NCBI RefSeq assembly: GCF_018613605.1
Contig: NZ_JAGGPU010000011.1
Location: forward strand, 62,001 to 126,000
Length of the DNA stretch: 64,000 nucleotides
Reading direction: 5' to 3'
Source of the DNA: Pedobacter sp. ISL-64
GTDB taxonomy: Bacteria; Bacteroidota; Bacteroidia; Sphingobacteriales; Sphingobacteriaceae
Every line of letters begins with the position of its first letter. The stretch's first letter is position 1. The position numbers and the translations under genes were made by a program. Below are positions 10,401-17,805 of the stretch, piece after piece. The notes beneath the pieces were generated by a model. It was not told the origin of the DNA, did not search any database, and was given only the letters and a program-made list of their open reading frames with translations.

Positions 10401-10583
10401 GCCTATAATGTTCCGCAAAAATTATACAAAAAATACGTAAACAACATTCGCTTTTATGTATCCGGATCTAATCTTTTTGTGATCAGCAAATTCAACAAAA
10501 AATTCTATGATCCTGAAATGGGTGGAGGTACGGCTTTCCCTATTGTTAAATCCTACAATGCCGGTCTTAGTGTAACTTTCTAA
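7458..10583 (+). CDS. SusC/RagA family TonB-linked outer membrane protein
   Basis: Outer-membrane importer of about 1041 residues that, with its SusD partner, takes up oligosaccharides or other large nutrients using TonB energy. ATG at 7458 is chosen because it starts a signal peptide ending at YHVFAQ. Next comes a carboxypeptidase-regulatory-like domain (VKISGKVVDAEGKIPLA), a TonB-box-like segment (ETVIVGYTKQKK), the plug domain with LYVIDGKV and the SusC-type AATTAAYGARAGGGV motif, then a long beta-barrel ending in Phe (GLSVTF). The susD-like gene follows 26 bases later. No sigma/anti-sigma or hybrid sensor gene is adjacent, so control is unclear. Confidence 0.95.
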   Translation: MKQVLQMHLRVLGIVFILLQSYHVFAQVKISGKVVDAEGKIPLAAATITVTGGAASSVKADESGRFTIAVPSGALLRITMTGYKAVTVTPQQGIVIEMVSTAINLGETVIVGYTKQKKELLSGSVASVKFKETDTEIPTTSVGNLLAGRMPGLYVSTPSGIPGAQPSIRIRTPSSWNTAPVLYVIDGKVTSDAAEFNNLSPNEIEDVTILKDAATTAAYGARAGGGVMLITTKHGKAGKASVNYSVNTGKDVRGNNMELTSIMEWGVIQNRIWGEAGGPANTPWTADAKAYFQDADFGGGKGYGFNALKDVYVDPSITTHNLSASGGTDKLQYFIGGSYVNQETFIKNTNEKKYNVRANITASLTKDVTVFAGFSINNNKFNAPQGDWSGDMFPKLLVWQPYMPSFTASGDPVYYFWITNKPGEAQGLAGYNKSEVTKSIANLNLTYKAPFLEGLSAKVGYIKSFTNTNQKIYSHPFTYYELKQITPVIWDLNTVVGKSLTQHSNSIEKLSAWNQEEQLNFQLNFERNFGKHHVNAALVYERQERSGDGIDAAINGFPIYTTDQWWASTGGAGVVNGTATKSISNTYGFEVTTGRKSYVGQFAYDYGDKYIATFTYRYDGSVIFAPDKRWGFFPAGSAAWVISKENFFRNVKGIESLKLKASFGITGNDNVARWQYEDKYVPGGSAFFGESPALNPGIRYDVLPNPDITWEKYQNKNIGIDISFLKHFTASAEYWHNLTYDILAAKIQSTPPTFSRPLPSVNYGKMKASGIDIGLNYNNRVGEFNYSVGANFTYGDSWYVMRDQNVTYDYQDILKEGRSANMITGYTVDKMLRSQADVDALLAAKPGYTFNGIAPKPGQLAYVDFNGDNKINDNDITVLNNSNNAKVVGLNLTAEWKGISVNANFNGSFGYKKSFNDLSGGVEWNRMWRPWYNESWSPENPDNSWLPYRYSANDAVRGVNTAGSNFWLADASFLRLKFLNVAYNVPQKLYKKYVNNIRFYVSGSNLFVISKFNKKFYDPEMGGGTAFPIVKSYNAGLSVTF

Positions 10584-10609
10584 ATTTTAACATTAAAAGG
10601 AAATCAAAA

Positions 10610-12472
10610 ATGAAATATCTAAATCAAAATAAATTTATCCTTTATATCACCCTGATTATTGCTTTGGGCTCATCATGTAAAAAAGGATTGGATTATGAAA
10701 ATACGGCAGCCATAAATCCAAAGAATGTATGGACCGATTCGGTCTTGATCAAGTCCTATCTGAACGATGTATATGGGGGGCTTATGCCCGGATGGCCGCT
10801 TGGTAGTGGCGCGAATGCCGATGAGGGCATTAACGCATCTGGAGGAAACTTAAGCGGCTTCCAACGCGGTATAATCGATGTGGTAACAAATTCCACCAGT
10901 CTGAATTATACCTATATCGACAGAACCAATTATTTTATGGATCAGTTGAGCGGTCTGCCCGAATCGGTAATAAACCCAGGTACCAAAAACAGGTTAATGG
11001 GCGAGGCCAAATTTTGGCGGGCCTGGACTTATTGGGGAATGGTCAGCTCGGTAGGCGGCGTACCATTGATCTTAAAGACACAAGATGGGACTGATGTAAA
11101 TTCACTGAAGGTAGCAAGGAGTAAAACATCTGAGTGCGTTGCACAGATTATAAAAGATCTGGATGAGGCCGCTACCACTTTGCCACTCAACTACAGTGGT
11201 GTTGATTACGGCAGGATTAACCGCGCTGCTGCGCTCGGTTTTAAAGCAAGGGTGCTTTTATGGTATGCAAGCCCTTTATTTAACCCTTCAAATGATCAGG
11301 CCAGGTGGACAAATGCCTACAATGCTGCTAAAGCTGCTGTACAGGCTGCGGATGCTGGTGGATTTGGCCTGTTTGCAGACTACAAGTTAATCTGGTATTC
11401 GAGGAACAAAGAGCACATTATGACCAGGCAGTACTACTATCCGGATAGTTACATGAACTTCAACTCCATCAGACCCCTTCCTTTTACAAACGGAAATACC
11501 AATACCGATCAGCCTATATTACCCCTATTGATCGCTTATCCAAAACGTGATGGCAGCCCGATGCAGTTTGATAAAAACCAATTGTCCAATGCAGCCTATA
11601 ATCAGCAGTTTCTAACCGATTTTTACACCAATCGGGACGACCGGTTTTATGCAACCATTTGGTGCGGCGGTACCGTGTACCCAACACCTGATGTGAATAC
11701 GATCGGTATGACAGCACCAAGATCTCGTACTTACTGGCAAGCCTGGACATGGAAAGCAGCCGCAACACCGAGCACTGTTCTCCCGGAGAAAAATAGTACG
11801 GTATTCTCGGGCATTTCTCCGCTTGTCCAAAACGGTGATGAAAACGGGGTAACGGGTTTCTTCCAGCGTAAGGGTTTAGATACCCTTATCGACAGAGCGG
11901 CGCTTGTGGGCGTGGCTGCAGGTGCTAAAAGCTGGTTTTCACCAATGCGTTATGCAGAACTATTGTTAAACCTTGCTGAAGCTGCAAATGAAACAGGTAA
12001 TAGCAACGATGCAATAACCGCTTTATCTTCCATTCGTAAACGTGCGGGCATCGCCGCTGGTGCATCCGGAAAATATGGCATCACAGCAACTTCACAGGCT
12101 GACCTTCGCGCAGCGATCATGAACGAACGTCAGGTGGAACTTGCTTTTGAAGGATTTAGGTTTAATGATTTAAGAAGGTGGAAACGTTACGATATCCTTA
12201 ATACCCAGGTGACCAGGAGAGGTTTATTCCTGATGCTAAACAAAGGTGAAGCTTTACCTGGGAATACAGACAACATCATGACTGCTGCTGTAAGAAGTAA
12301 ATTCTCCGCAGTGATTGTGGAAAACCTGGATAAGACGCCTTCGGCTAATCAGACTTATAACCTGGACCTTAACCACTGGTTTAACGCTTTAAATCCAACT
12401 CAGATGTCTGCAGTACCTGACCAGTTGCCACAGAACAAAGAATGGGGCGGCCCTTTTGATCCGCTTCAATAA
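10610..12472 (+). CDS. SusD/RagB family nutrient-binding lipoprotein
   Basis: Surface lipoprotein of 620 residues that caps the SusC barrel and binds the substrate. A lipobox (ALGSSC, Cys23) ends the signal peptide. The body contains SusD hallmarks: the TPR-rich helical core with GEAKFWRAWTYW, AALGFKARVLLWYASPLFNP, and the C-terminal FEGFRFNDLRRWKR element. Its length is at the high end for the family. It lies 26 bases after the SusC gene and before a strong terminator, making a two-gene transcript. The ligand cannot be predicted from the sequence; the following secreted protein is the best hint and is itself unassigned. Confidence 0.95.
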   Translation: MKYLNQNKFILYITLIIALGSSCKKGLDYENTAAINPKNVWTDSVLIKSYLNDVYGGLMPGWPLGSGANADEGINASGGNLSGFQRGIIDVVTNSTSLNYTYIDRTNYFMDQLSGLPESVINPGTKNRLMGEAKFWRAWTYWGMVSSVGGVPLILKTQDGTDVNSLKVARSKTSECVAQIIKDLDEAATTLPLNYSGVDYGRINRAAALGFKARVLLWYASPLFNPSNDQARWTNAYNAAKAAVQAADAGGFGLFADYKLIWYSRNKEHIMTRQYYYPDSYMNFNSIRPLPFTNGNTNTDQPILPLLIAYPKRDGSPMQFDKNQLSNAAYNQQFLTDFYTNRDDRFYATIWCGGTVYPTPDVNTIGMTAPRSRTYWQAWTWKAAATPSTVLPEKNSTVFSGISPLVQNGDENGVTGFFQRKGLDTLIDRAALVGVAAGAKSWFSPMRYAELLLNLAEAANETGNSNDAITALSSIRKRAGIAAGASGKYGITATSQADLRAAIMNERQVELAFEGFRFNDLRRWKRYDILNTQVTRRGLFLMLNKGEALPGNTDNIMTAAVRSKFSAVIVENLDKTPSANQTYNLDLNHWFNALNPTQMSAVPDQLPQNKEWGGPFDPLQ

Positions 12473-12486
12473 ATATCAATAATCAG

Positions 12487-12524
12487 GCAGGTGGATATGA
12501 CCAGATCCACCTGCTTTTATTTTT
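12487..12524 (+). terminator. Rho-independent terminator after susD-like gene
   Basis: A 10-base perfect stem GCAGGTGGAT / ATCCACCTGC (12487-12496 and 12505-12514) is followed by a T-rich tail. It may only partly stop transcription into the next gene, which starts 57 bases later. Confidence 0.85.
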
Positions 12525-12570
12525 AATTAACTTTAACAATTTACAGCACACATACAAATAAAGACCTGAA

Positions 12571-14868
12571 ATGCAAAATAGTTTTTTAAATACGACCGTT
12601 AAAGCCATTGTCTTGTTAATGGCGGTCACCTGCTGGTTCTCAGCAAAAACTTATGCACAGACCGAGTTTTCTACAGATTATTTTAAGATAAGGGTCGATA
12701 ACAAAGGTTTTGTCACCAGTATGAAAAACAAGACTAAGGCACCATACAAGGAATTTAGCCTAGCAGAAAAGCCCTCACCTTTGTTGAGTTTATATAGTGA
12801 TGCTAAAAAAAAATACTTCGAACCCACAAAAGCGGTTTATATAAAAAATAAAAAAACACTCTCGCTATATTATGCCAATGGTTCGGTGGCTACTGTTAAA
12901 CTGGAACCTAAGGCGAAATATTTCAAATTAACCCTGTTGTCGCTTACCAACCGGAAAGGTATTGATGTAATTGAATGGGGCCCGGTACATACCAGCATCA
13001 ACAATCTGTTTGGAGAAATCATCGGTGTGGCAAGAGATACAAGTGCTGCCGTAAACTACTCCATCGGTATGATGGCCTTAAACGATAATACCCTGGGCGG
13101 AAAAGCGGAAACAATCGGTGATGCAGCGCCGTTTCAATATGTTGTTCACAGTCCCGATACTAAACGATTTCCCTTACCTGTCAACCTTCATGAAGGTCAG
13201 GTGTTTACGCTTGGAGGGAATGGTATCAGCGATGTTGCTTTTTATGCACACAAAGAACCCTGGTACCGGATAATGTATGGCAATGCAGCTAATGTGGGTA
13301 AAAATGGAAGAATATCGCTCTCCTATCAATCAAGAGACCGTGGTTTTGAAAGAGAGGTTTACTTTTCGCTCATTCCCAATATGGCGGCCAACATCCCAAA
13401 CCATTTGCAGGTGCAGGCATTACCAGGGGTAGATTATATCGGATCATCCGTAGCCTTATGGGGAAGCCCGGATAGTACGGCTTTGTTGGATGTAATCCAG
13501 AAAATTGTTTTAACGGAAAAACTTCCGCACCCAACCATTAACGGAAAATGGATAAAAGACCCGGCTGCTTTTGTTCCTGATCTTCTTACCAGTGGTAATT
13601 TAAATGACAGCACCATCTCTTATGCATCGAGATTGGGTTTTAAAACCATAAGTTTATATGATCAGGGTTTTTTAAGGGCTGATCGTGGTAACCAAGGTTA
13701 TATCGACGGAAGAAATTTTGAGAAAAAGCCAATAAAATTAACTGGTCGAAGTGTTTCGCATAAGGAGTTTTCTGATATGGCTGCTAAACAGGGCATCAGC
13801 ATCGGCAGAACACCTATTACCACTGCTTTGGCCCCGGGAACTATGGATGCGAGCCCGATACCGAGCGATAGCCTGTGTTATCAGCAAAAACGCCTGCTGG
13901 TAAAAAACATCAGCGTAGCCGACACCGTTATTCTTGTTGACAACCCGATTTATCTTGACGAGATTGCTAGCTGGGAAGGTCATTGCGCCAACTTAAATAT
14001 GGTCAAAATCGGTAAAGAACTTATTCATTATATGGGCGTTTCCAAAGAAAAACCCTATAGGCTTTTGAATGTGAAGCGCGGATACTGGAAAACCACCGCG
14101 TCTAACCACTCGGACGGAGATGCTATTTACAAACTTCAGGTAACGGTTAATTATGGTTATGACGGGCTCATTCCGAATATGCAACTTCAGGACAAAATAG
14201 CCGAACACTTTGCTGAAATCTGTAAAATTAACGGCCTTTCTTATTATGACTTTGATGGACAGGAGTTTTTGTTCAATAATGGCCACGGTTACTATTCGGC
14301 TAAACGTTTTTTTGGTAAAATGTTCGAAAAAGCTGCGCAGTTGGGGGTTCCTTATATCCGTTTCACGGGTGCTACCTTATCCGAAGGCTCATGGCATTAT
14401 CAAAGCATCTGGAATGTTGGTGGTGGAAAAAATCTGTACGATGCCGAAACCCGCGAATGGGGCAGCACGACCAGTCAGGGGAAAGACCTTCGCGACGTAT
14501 GTTACGCCAATTATTTTCCGGTGGGCATGGGCGGGAACTTCCCGATCAATGCCAAATCAAAGGTCGAAGAATATGAACATATACAGGCTGTTTCTGTAGG
14601 TGTTGGTACAACATATAGTTTGAAAGTAAGCCAAAAAGATGTCGAAAGCTGTCCGCAGAAAGATGCCATTTTCAAAGTAATAAGAACCTGGGAAAATGCA
14701 AGAGCTGCCAATGCCTTTCCCAGAAGTGTAAAAATGCAGCTGGCAGACCCTGCAAATAGCTGGCAACTGGAACAGGTTGATGATAATAAATGGAAACTAT
14801 ATTCAATTGTCAACGGAGAAAGAAAAACGGCTATCAGCTTAAACAGAGATATTGCAGGAGGATATTAA
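12571..14868 (+). CDS. Large secreted protein of unknown family, glycoside-hydrolase-like
   Basis: Secreted protein of 765 residues with a signal peptide ending near KTYAQ (about residue 30). I do not recognise the family. The first 300 residues look beta-rich, with a stretch such as YFKIRVDNKGFVTSMKNK that recalls the N-terminal beta-sandwich of many glycoside hydrolases. The middle and C-terminal part looks like a TIM-type barrel, with acidic clusters such as LSYYDFDGQEFLF (about residues 550-562) and RFTGATLSEGSWHYQ. Its position directly after a SusC/SusD pair suggests it acts on the polymer or glycoconjugate whose fragments the pair imports. Catalytic activity is inference only. Confidence 0.6.
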   Translation: MQNSFLNTTVKAIVLLMAVTCWFSAKTYAQTEFSTDYFKIRVDNKGFVTSMKNKTKAPYKEFSLAEKPSPLLSLYSDAKKKYFEPTKAVYIKNKKTLSLYYANGSVATVKLEPKAKYFKLTLLSLTNRKGIDVIEWGPVHTSINNLFGEIIGVARDTSAAVNYSIGMMALNDNTLGGKAETIGDAAPFQYVVHSPDTKRFPLPVNLHEGQVFTLGGNGISDVAFYAHKEPWYRIMYGNAANVGKNGRISLSYQSRDRGFEREVYFSLIPNMAANIPNHLQVQALPGVDYIGSSVALWGSPDSTALLDVIQKIVLTEKLPHPTINGKWIKDPAAFVPDLLTSGNLNDSTISYASRLGFKTISLYDQGFLRADRGNQGYIDGRNFEKKPIKLTGRSVSHKEFSDMAAKQGISIGRTPITTALAPGTMDASPIPSDSLCYQQKRLLVKNISVADTVILVDNPIYLDEIASWEGHCANLNMVKIGKELIHYMGVSKEKPYRLLNVKRGYWKTTASNHSDGDAIYKLQVTVNYGYDGLIPNMQLQDKIAEHFAEICKINGLSYYDFDGQEFLFNNGHGYYSAKRFFGKMFEKAAQLGVPYIRFTGATLSEGSWHYQSIWNVGGGKNLYDAETREWGSTTSQGKDLRDVCYANYFPVGMGGNFPINAKSKVEEYEHIQAVSVGVGTTYSLKVSQKDVESCPQKDAIFKVIRTWENARAANAFPRSVKMQLADPANSWQLEQVDDNKWKLYSIVNGERKTAISLNRDIAGGY

Positions 14869-14949
14869 GTACCACTTGCAGATTTTGAAGTACCCTTCTT
14901 TGGAAATTTATCAAAATATGTATTCCTAGGGAGGTGATTTCACTCAGGT

Positions 14950-15040
14950 GCTGTCATGTTGTTCAAAGGACTCCCTACGGAGCGCTTGTCGAAACACCTT
15001 AAAGCGTATTTAACAGGCCCTTCGACAAGCTCAGGATGAC
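14950..15040. repeat. Imperfect palindromic intergenic repeat
   Basis: GCGCTTGTCGAAAC near 14991 is inverted as CCTTCGACAAGCTC near 15019, and TGTCATGTTG at the left end is partly mirrored by AGGATGACA at the right. A related phrase (TTTCGACAGGCTCAACATGA) occurs at 45102-45123. This word family is common between genes in Bacteroidota. Confidence 0.55.
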
Positions 15041-15154
15041 AAATCTATATTTATGATACAGCCTCTTTTTTTTGTGCCATACATGGTGATAAACTTGACG
15101 GTGCGAGTACAATGTCATTAAGTTGAGCCATTCGGCACAAGCAAAAATAAATTA

Positions 15155-15231
15155 AACCACAGATAGAAAGGATGCACACAGATATGAAAATCCGTGTTTA
15201 TCTGTATGCATCTGTGATTAAAAAACGCTTA
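15155..15231. repeat. Hairpin repeat, copy 1
   Basis: This copy begins with AACCACAGATAGAAAG and ends with CTGTGATTAAAAAACGCTT. Inside it the CACAGAT/ATCTGTG and TGCA words are mirrored, so the strand can fold back on itself. A second copy of the same order lies at 15451-15525. Confidence 0.65.
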
Positions 15232-15450
15232 GTTTAGTGACATTGCAGGGTGCCGCTTTGCCAAGGGCTAAATTGGTTAGGCCTGTTGCACGGAAAACCC
15301 CTCATTTAGCAATTACAGGGGTGATCTAAACCCGACCTTAGCGGGATGCCACAACTTTTTCAATTGGGCAGAAGCGGGGGCGGGGCTGCTTCCTCCACAG
15401 GTACTGAACTATACATTTCCAAAAACCTTTTATCTGGCTGTAAGAGTTTG

Positions 15451-15525
15451 AACCACAGGTAGAAAGAGTGCATGAGAATATAAAATTCGTGTTTGTCTGT
15501 GTGTATCTGTGATTAAAAACGCTTA
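15451..15525. repeat. Hairpin repeat, copy 2
   Basis: Same orientation as copy 1 at 15155-15231, about 80 percent identical by eye, starting AACCACAGGTAGAAAG and ending CTGTGATTAAAAACGCTTA. Weak similarity continues for about 20 bases past both copies (ACATTGCAGG against ACATTGGATG). Confidence 0.6.
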
Positions 15526-15938
15526 ACGTAATAACATTGGATGCGGGTTCGCTATAGGGTATTTAATCGTCAACTATTAGCTAATAATAACAATGTCCAT
15601 CGTGAGGTGAAATCTGAAGGAAACCTGCGGTAAAGTTCCTGCCCAGGGAACACAAATATTTTCTGCCATCCCTGCTTTTCTAACGTATTACCCACGCTGC
15701 TGTCTAATGAAAGGTATGATTTTTTGGGGTATAGGGGCGGTCACTATCTGAATAAATTTTGGCTTCTGTTAAGGAGTTCATTACTAGCGTCCTTTAAATT
15801 TATGGGAAAAATTGGGCGGAGGTGACACTCTAGGTAATGTATTTTTAACCCGCTTATTATCAGTTGTTAATGGTTTTTTGCTTGTGCTGATAGTCTTATT
15901 CTAACTATATTGTGAGACCATTATTGTAACAAAAGAGA

Positions 15939-15980
15939 TGTGGAAAACTTTTTTGTGGTAAAAAGTGGTAAAAAGTGGTA
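15939..15980 (+). promoter_or_regulatory. Candidate MraZ operator: three direct GTGGTA repeats
   Basis: GTGGTA occurs at 15955-15960, 15965-15970 and 15975-15980, exactly one helical turn (10 bases) apart, 44 bases before mraZ. MraZ proteins bind several TGGGN or AAAGTG-type direct repeats with this spacing, so autoregulation is likely. A further GTGG at 15940-15943 is part of TGTGGAAAA (15939-15947), which also reads as a relaxed DnaA box on the other strand. Confidence 0.7.
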
Positions 15981-16023
15981 GAACTATTTACTTTTACACT
16001 AGATATAAAGTGTAGATACCACT

Positions 16024-16491
16024 ATGACCCAACTTTTAGGAGAATTCGATTGTAAACTTGACGCAAAGGGCCGCCTTATGGTACCTGCTGCGCTTAAGAA
16101 ACAATTGCCTGAATCTGAGAAAGAAGGGTTGATCATTAACCGTGGTTTTGAGAAAAACCTGGTGATCTACCCTAAAAATGTATGGGATGCCGTTGTGGCC
16201 GATCTTGCCAAGCTTAATATTTACGATCAGGAAAACAGGGCCTTTGTACGGGCTTTTACGCGTGGGGCTACCGAGCTTTCGCTTGATGCGGCAGGCCGTG
16301 TGCTTTTGCCGAAATCTTTGGTAGAATATGCGGGTATTGGTAGTGATCTTGTTCTGGCCTGCCAGTTGGATCGTATCGAGGTGTGGGATAAAAAAGCATA
16401 CGAAGATATTTTTGATGATGTTCCGGCCAATTTTGCAAGCCTTGCCCAGAAAGTAATGGGCAATAAGAAAGGAGGGGCGGATGGCGAATAA
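16024..16491 (+). CDS. mraZ: Transcriptional regulator MraZ
   Basis: First gene of the dcw cluster; a small DNA-binding protein that in other bacteria represses the cluster by binding direct repeats upstream of itself. The 155 residues hold the two SpoVT-AbrB-like halves, each with the family signature: LDAKGRLMVPAALK (about residues 12-25) and LDAAGRVLLPKSL (about residues 84-96). The start at 16024 lies 44 bases after three GTGGTA repeats, as expected for autoregulation. Its end overlaps the rsmH start by 11 bases, and a strong Shine-Dalgarno for rsmH is embedded in its last codons. Confidence 0.95.
   Translation: MTQLLGEFDCKLDAKGRLMVPAALKKQLPESEKEGLIINRGFEKNLVIYPKNVWDAVVADLAKLNIYDQENRAFVRAFTRGATELSLDAAGRVLLPKSLVEYAGIGSDLVLACQLDRIEVWDKKAYEDIFDDVPANFASLAQKVMGNKKGGADGE
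16468..16475 (+). promoter_or_regulatory. Strong Shine-Dalgarno for rsmH
   Basis: AAAGGAGG lies 5 bases before the rsmH ATG at 16481, inside the end of mraZ. Such strong ribosome binding sites are rare in Bacteroidota, and here it supports the overlapping start. Confidence 0.6.
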
Positions 16492-17386
16492 TTACCATAT
16501 TCCTGTAATGTTGCAGCCTTGTATTGATGGTTTGAATATCAAACCTGACGGGGTGTATGTGGATGTTACTTTTGGCGGCGGTGGTCATTCGAGAGAGATT
16601 TTGAAACATCTTGGACCGAAAGGAAGATTGATCGCATTCGATCAGGATCCTGATGCCCAGGCGAATGTTCCTGCAGACGATCGTTTTGTTTTTATCGACC
16701 AGAACTTTGGTTTTTTGAAAAATAATCTCCGCTTAAAAGGTTTTAAGCAGGTTGATGGTATTCTGGCTGATCTTGGGGTTTCCTCGCATCAGTTTGATGT
16801 GCCACAGCGTGGCTTCTCTATCCGTCATAATGCCGATCTGGATATGCGTATGGATCAGCATCGCGATTTAACGGCTGCCGAAATACTGAATACCTATACA
16901 GAGGATAAGCTGCATAAAATCTTTGGGATTTATGGAGAAGTGAAAAATGCTAAATCGTTGGCCCGTGCCATCGTGACTTCGCGTTTGGAGCAGCCTTTTA
17001 CCGATATCGACAGTTTGAAGGCGGCAATTGCGGGTTATATCCCAAAAGGAAAAGAGAATAAATATCTGGCGCAGGTGTTTCAGGCGTTGCGCATAGAGGT
17101 GAATGCTGAAATACAAGTGCTTGAAGATTTTTTACTGCAGGCTGCTGATGTGTTGAAGCCGGGCGGTCATTTAGTGGTCATGTCATACCATTCTTTAGAA
17201 GATAGGCCGGTTAAAAACTTTATGGCGAAAGGCAAATTTCAGGGTGAGGTAGAAAAGGATTTTTTTGGAAATCAGCAGAAACCATTTAATGTAATTACAC
17301 GCAAAGCGATAATTGCCACTGATGAGGAGATTGCTCAAAACAATAGGGCCCGCAGTGCGAAACTAAGAATTGCAGAAAAGATATGA
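16481..17386 (+). CDS. rsmH: 16S rRNA (cytosine-1402-N4)-methyltransferase
   Basis: SAM-dependent methyltransferase that modifies C1402 in the ribosomal decoding site; a constant member of dcw clusters (formerly mraW). The protein has 301 residues, starting with YHIPVMLQPCIDGL, then the SAM-binding motif VDVTFGGGGHSREIL, the conserved ILADLGVSSHQFD and RGFSIRHNADLDMRMD, and the C-terminal SYHSLEDRPVKNF with the final NNRARSAKLR. All family motifs are intact. It overlaps mraZ by 11 bases and ftsL by 4 bases (ATGA), so the three genes are translationally linked. Confidence 0.97.
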   Translation: MANNYHIPVMLQPCIDGLNIKPDGVYVDVTFGGGGHSREILKHLGPKGRLIAFDQDPDAQANVPADDRFVFIDQNFGFLKNNLRLKGFKQVDGILADLGVSSHQFDVPQRGFSIRHNADLDMRMDQHRDLTAAEILNTYTEDKLHKIFGIYGEVKNAKSLARAIVTSRLEQPFTDIDSLKAAIAGYIPKGKENKYLAQVFQALRIEVNAEIQVLEDFLLQAADVLKPGGHLVVMSYHSLEDRPVKNFMAKGKFQGEVEKDFFGNQQKPFNVITRKAIIATDEEIAQNNRARSAKLRIAEKI

Positions 17387-17805
17387 ACAGGTTTAGGGAA
17401 GAGATAGAGGAGGAAGAAGTTGGGCCTGAACCAGAGTTAAAAGCTGCGCCCAAAAGGCCAAAAACTGCTGAAGAAAAAATGGATAGTAATTCATTTATCA
17501 GTAAGCTTTTTAATGATGGATTAGTAAGTAAAGAGGCGGCAACTGATGCTTTGCCTTATTTGTGTTTTCTGGCGCTTTTGGGGATGATTTACATTGCTAA
17601 CAGTCATTTTGCGGTAAACAATGTTCGTCGGATTGATAAATTAAATAAAGAAGTAAAAGAATTAAGATGGGAGTATAAATCCCTTAAGGCTGACCTGATG
17701 TTCAAGAGTAAACTGACAGAGGTTGCCAAAAAGGTAGATACCCTTGGGATAAAAGAACTGATTGAACCACCAAAAAAAATAATTGTTAAAAGCGATGAAT
17801 ATTAG
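17383..17805 (+). CDS. ftsL: FtsL-like cell division protein
   Basis: Small bitopic division protein of 140 residues at the ftsL position of the dcw cluster. It has a charged cytoplasmic N-terminus (about 55 residues, Glu/Lys-rich), one membrane helix (LPYLCFLALLGMIYIANSHF, about residues 57-76) and a periplasmic coiled coil (INKLNKEV-type heptads, about residues 80-115). Sequence conservation of FtsL is low, so the name rests on topology and position. It overlaps rsmH by 4 bases and the following ftsI by 11 bases. In the family it forms a complex with FtsQ and FtsB; no ftsB is seen here. Confidence 0.8.
   Translation: MNRFREEIEEEEVGPEPELKAAPKRPKTAEEKMDSNSFISKLFNDGLVSKEAATDALPYLCFLALLGMIYIANSHFAVNNVRRIDKLNKEVKELRWEYKSLKADLMFKSKLTEVAKKVDTLGIKELIEPPKKIIVKSDEY

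Larger units (their letters stand above)
14869..16023. other. Repeat-rich non-coding region before mraZ
   Basis: More than 1.1 kb with no credible gene. It contains a palindromic element (14950-15040), two copies of a roughly 75-base hairpin repeat (15155-15231 and 15451-15525), a short inverted repeat around 15297-15323, and a stretch near 15596-15680 that vaguely recalls group II intron RNA. It ends with the mraZ control region. The DNA looks like a landing place for small non-coding elements rather than a decayed gene. Confidence 0.6.
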
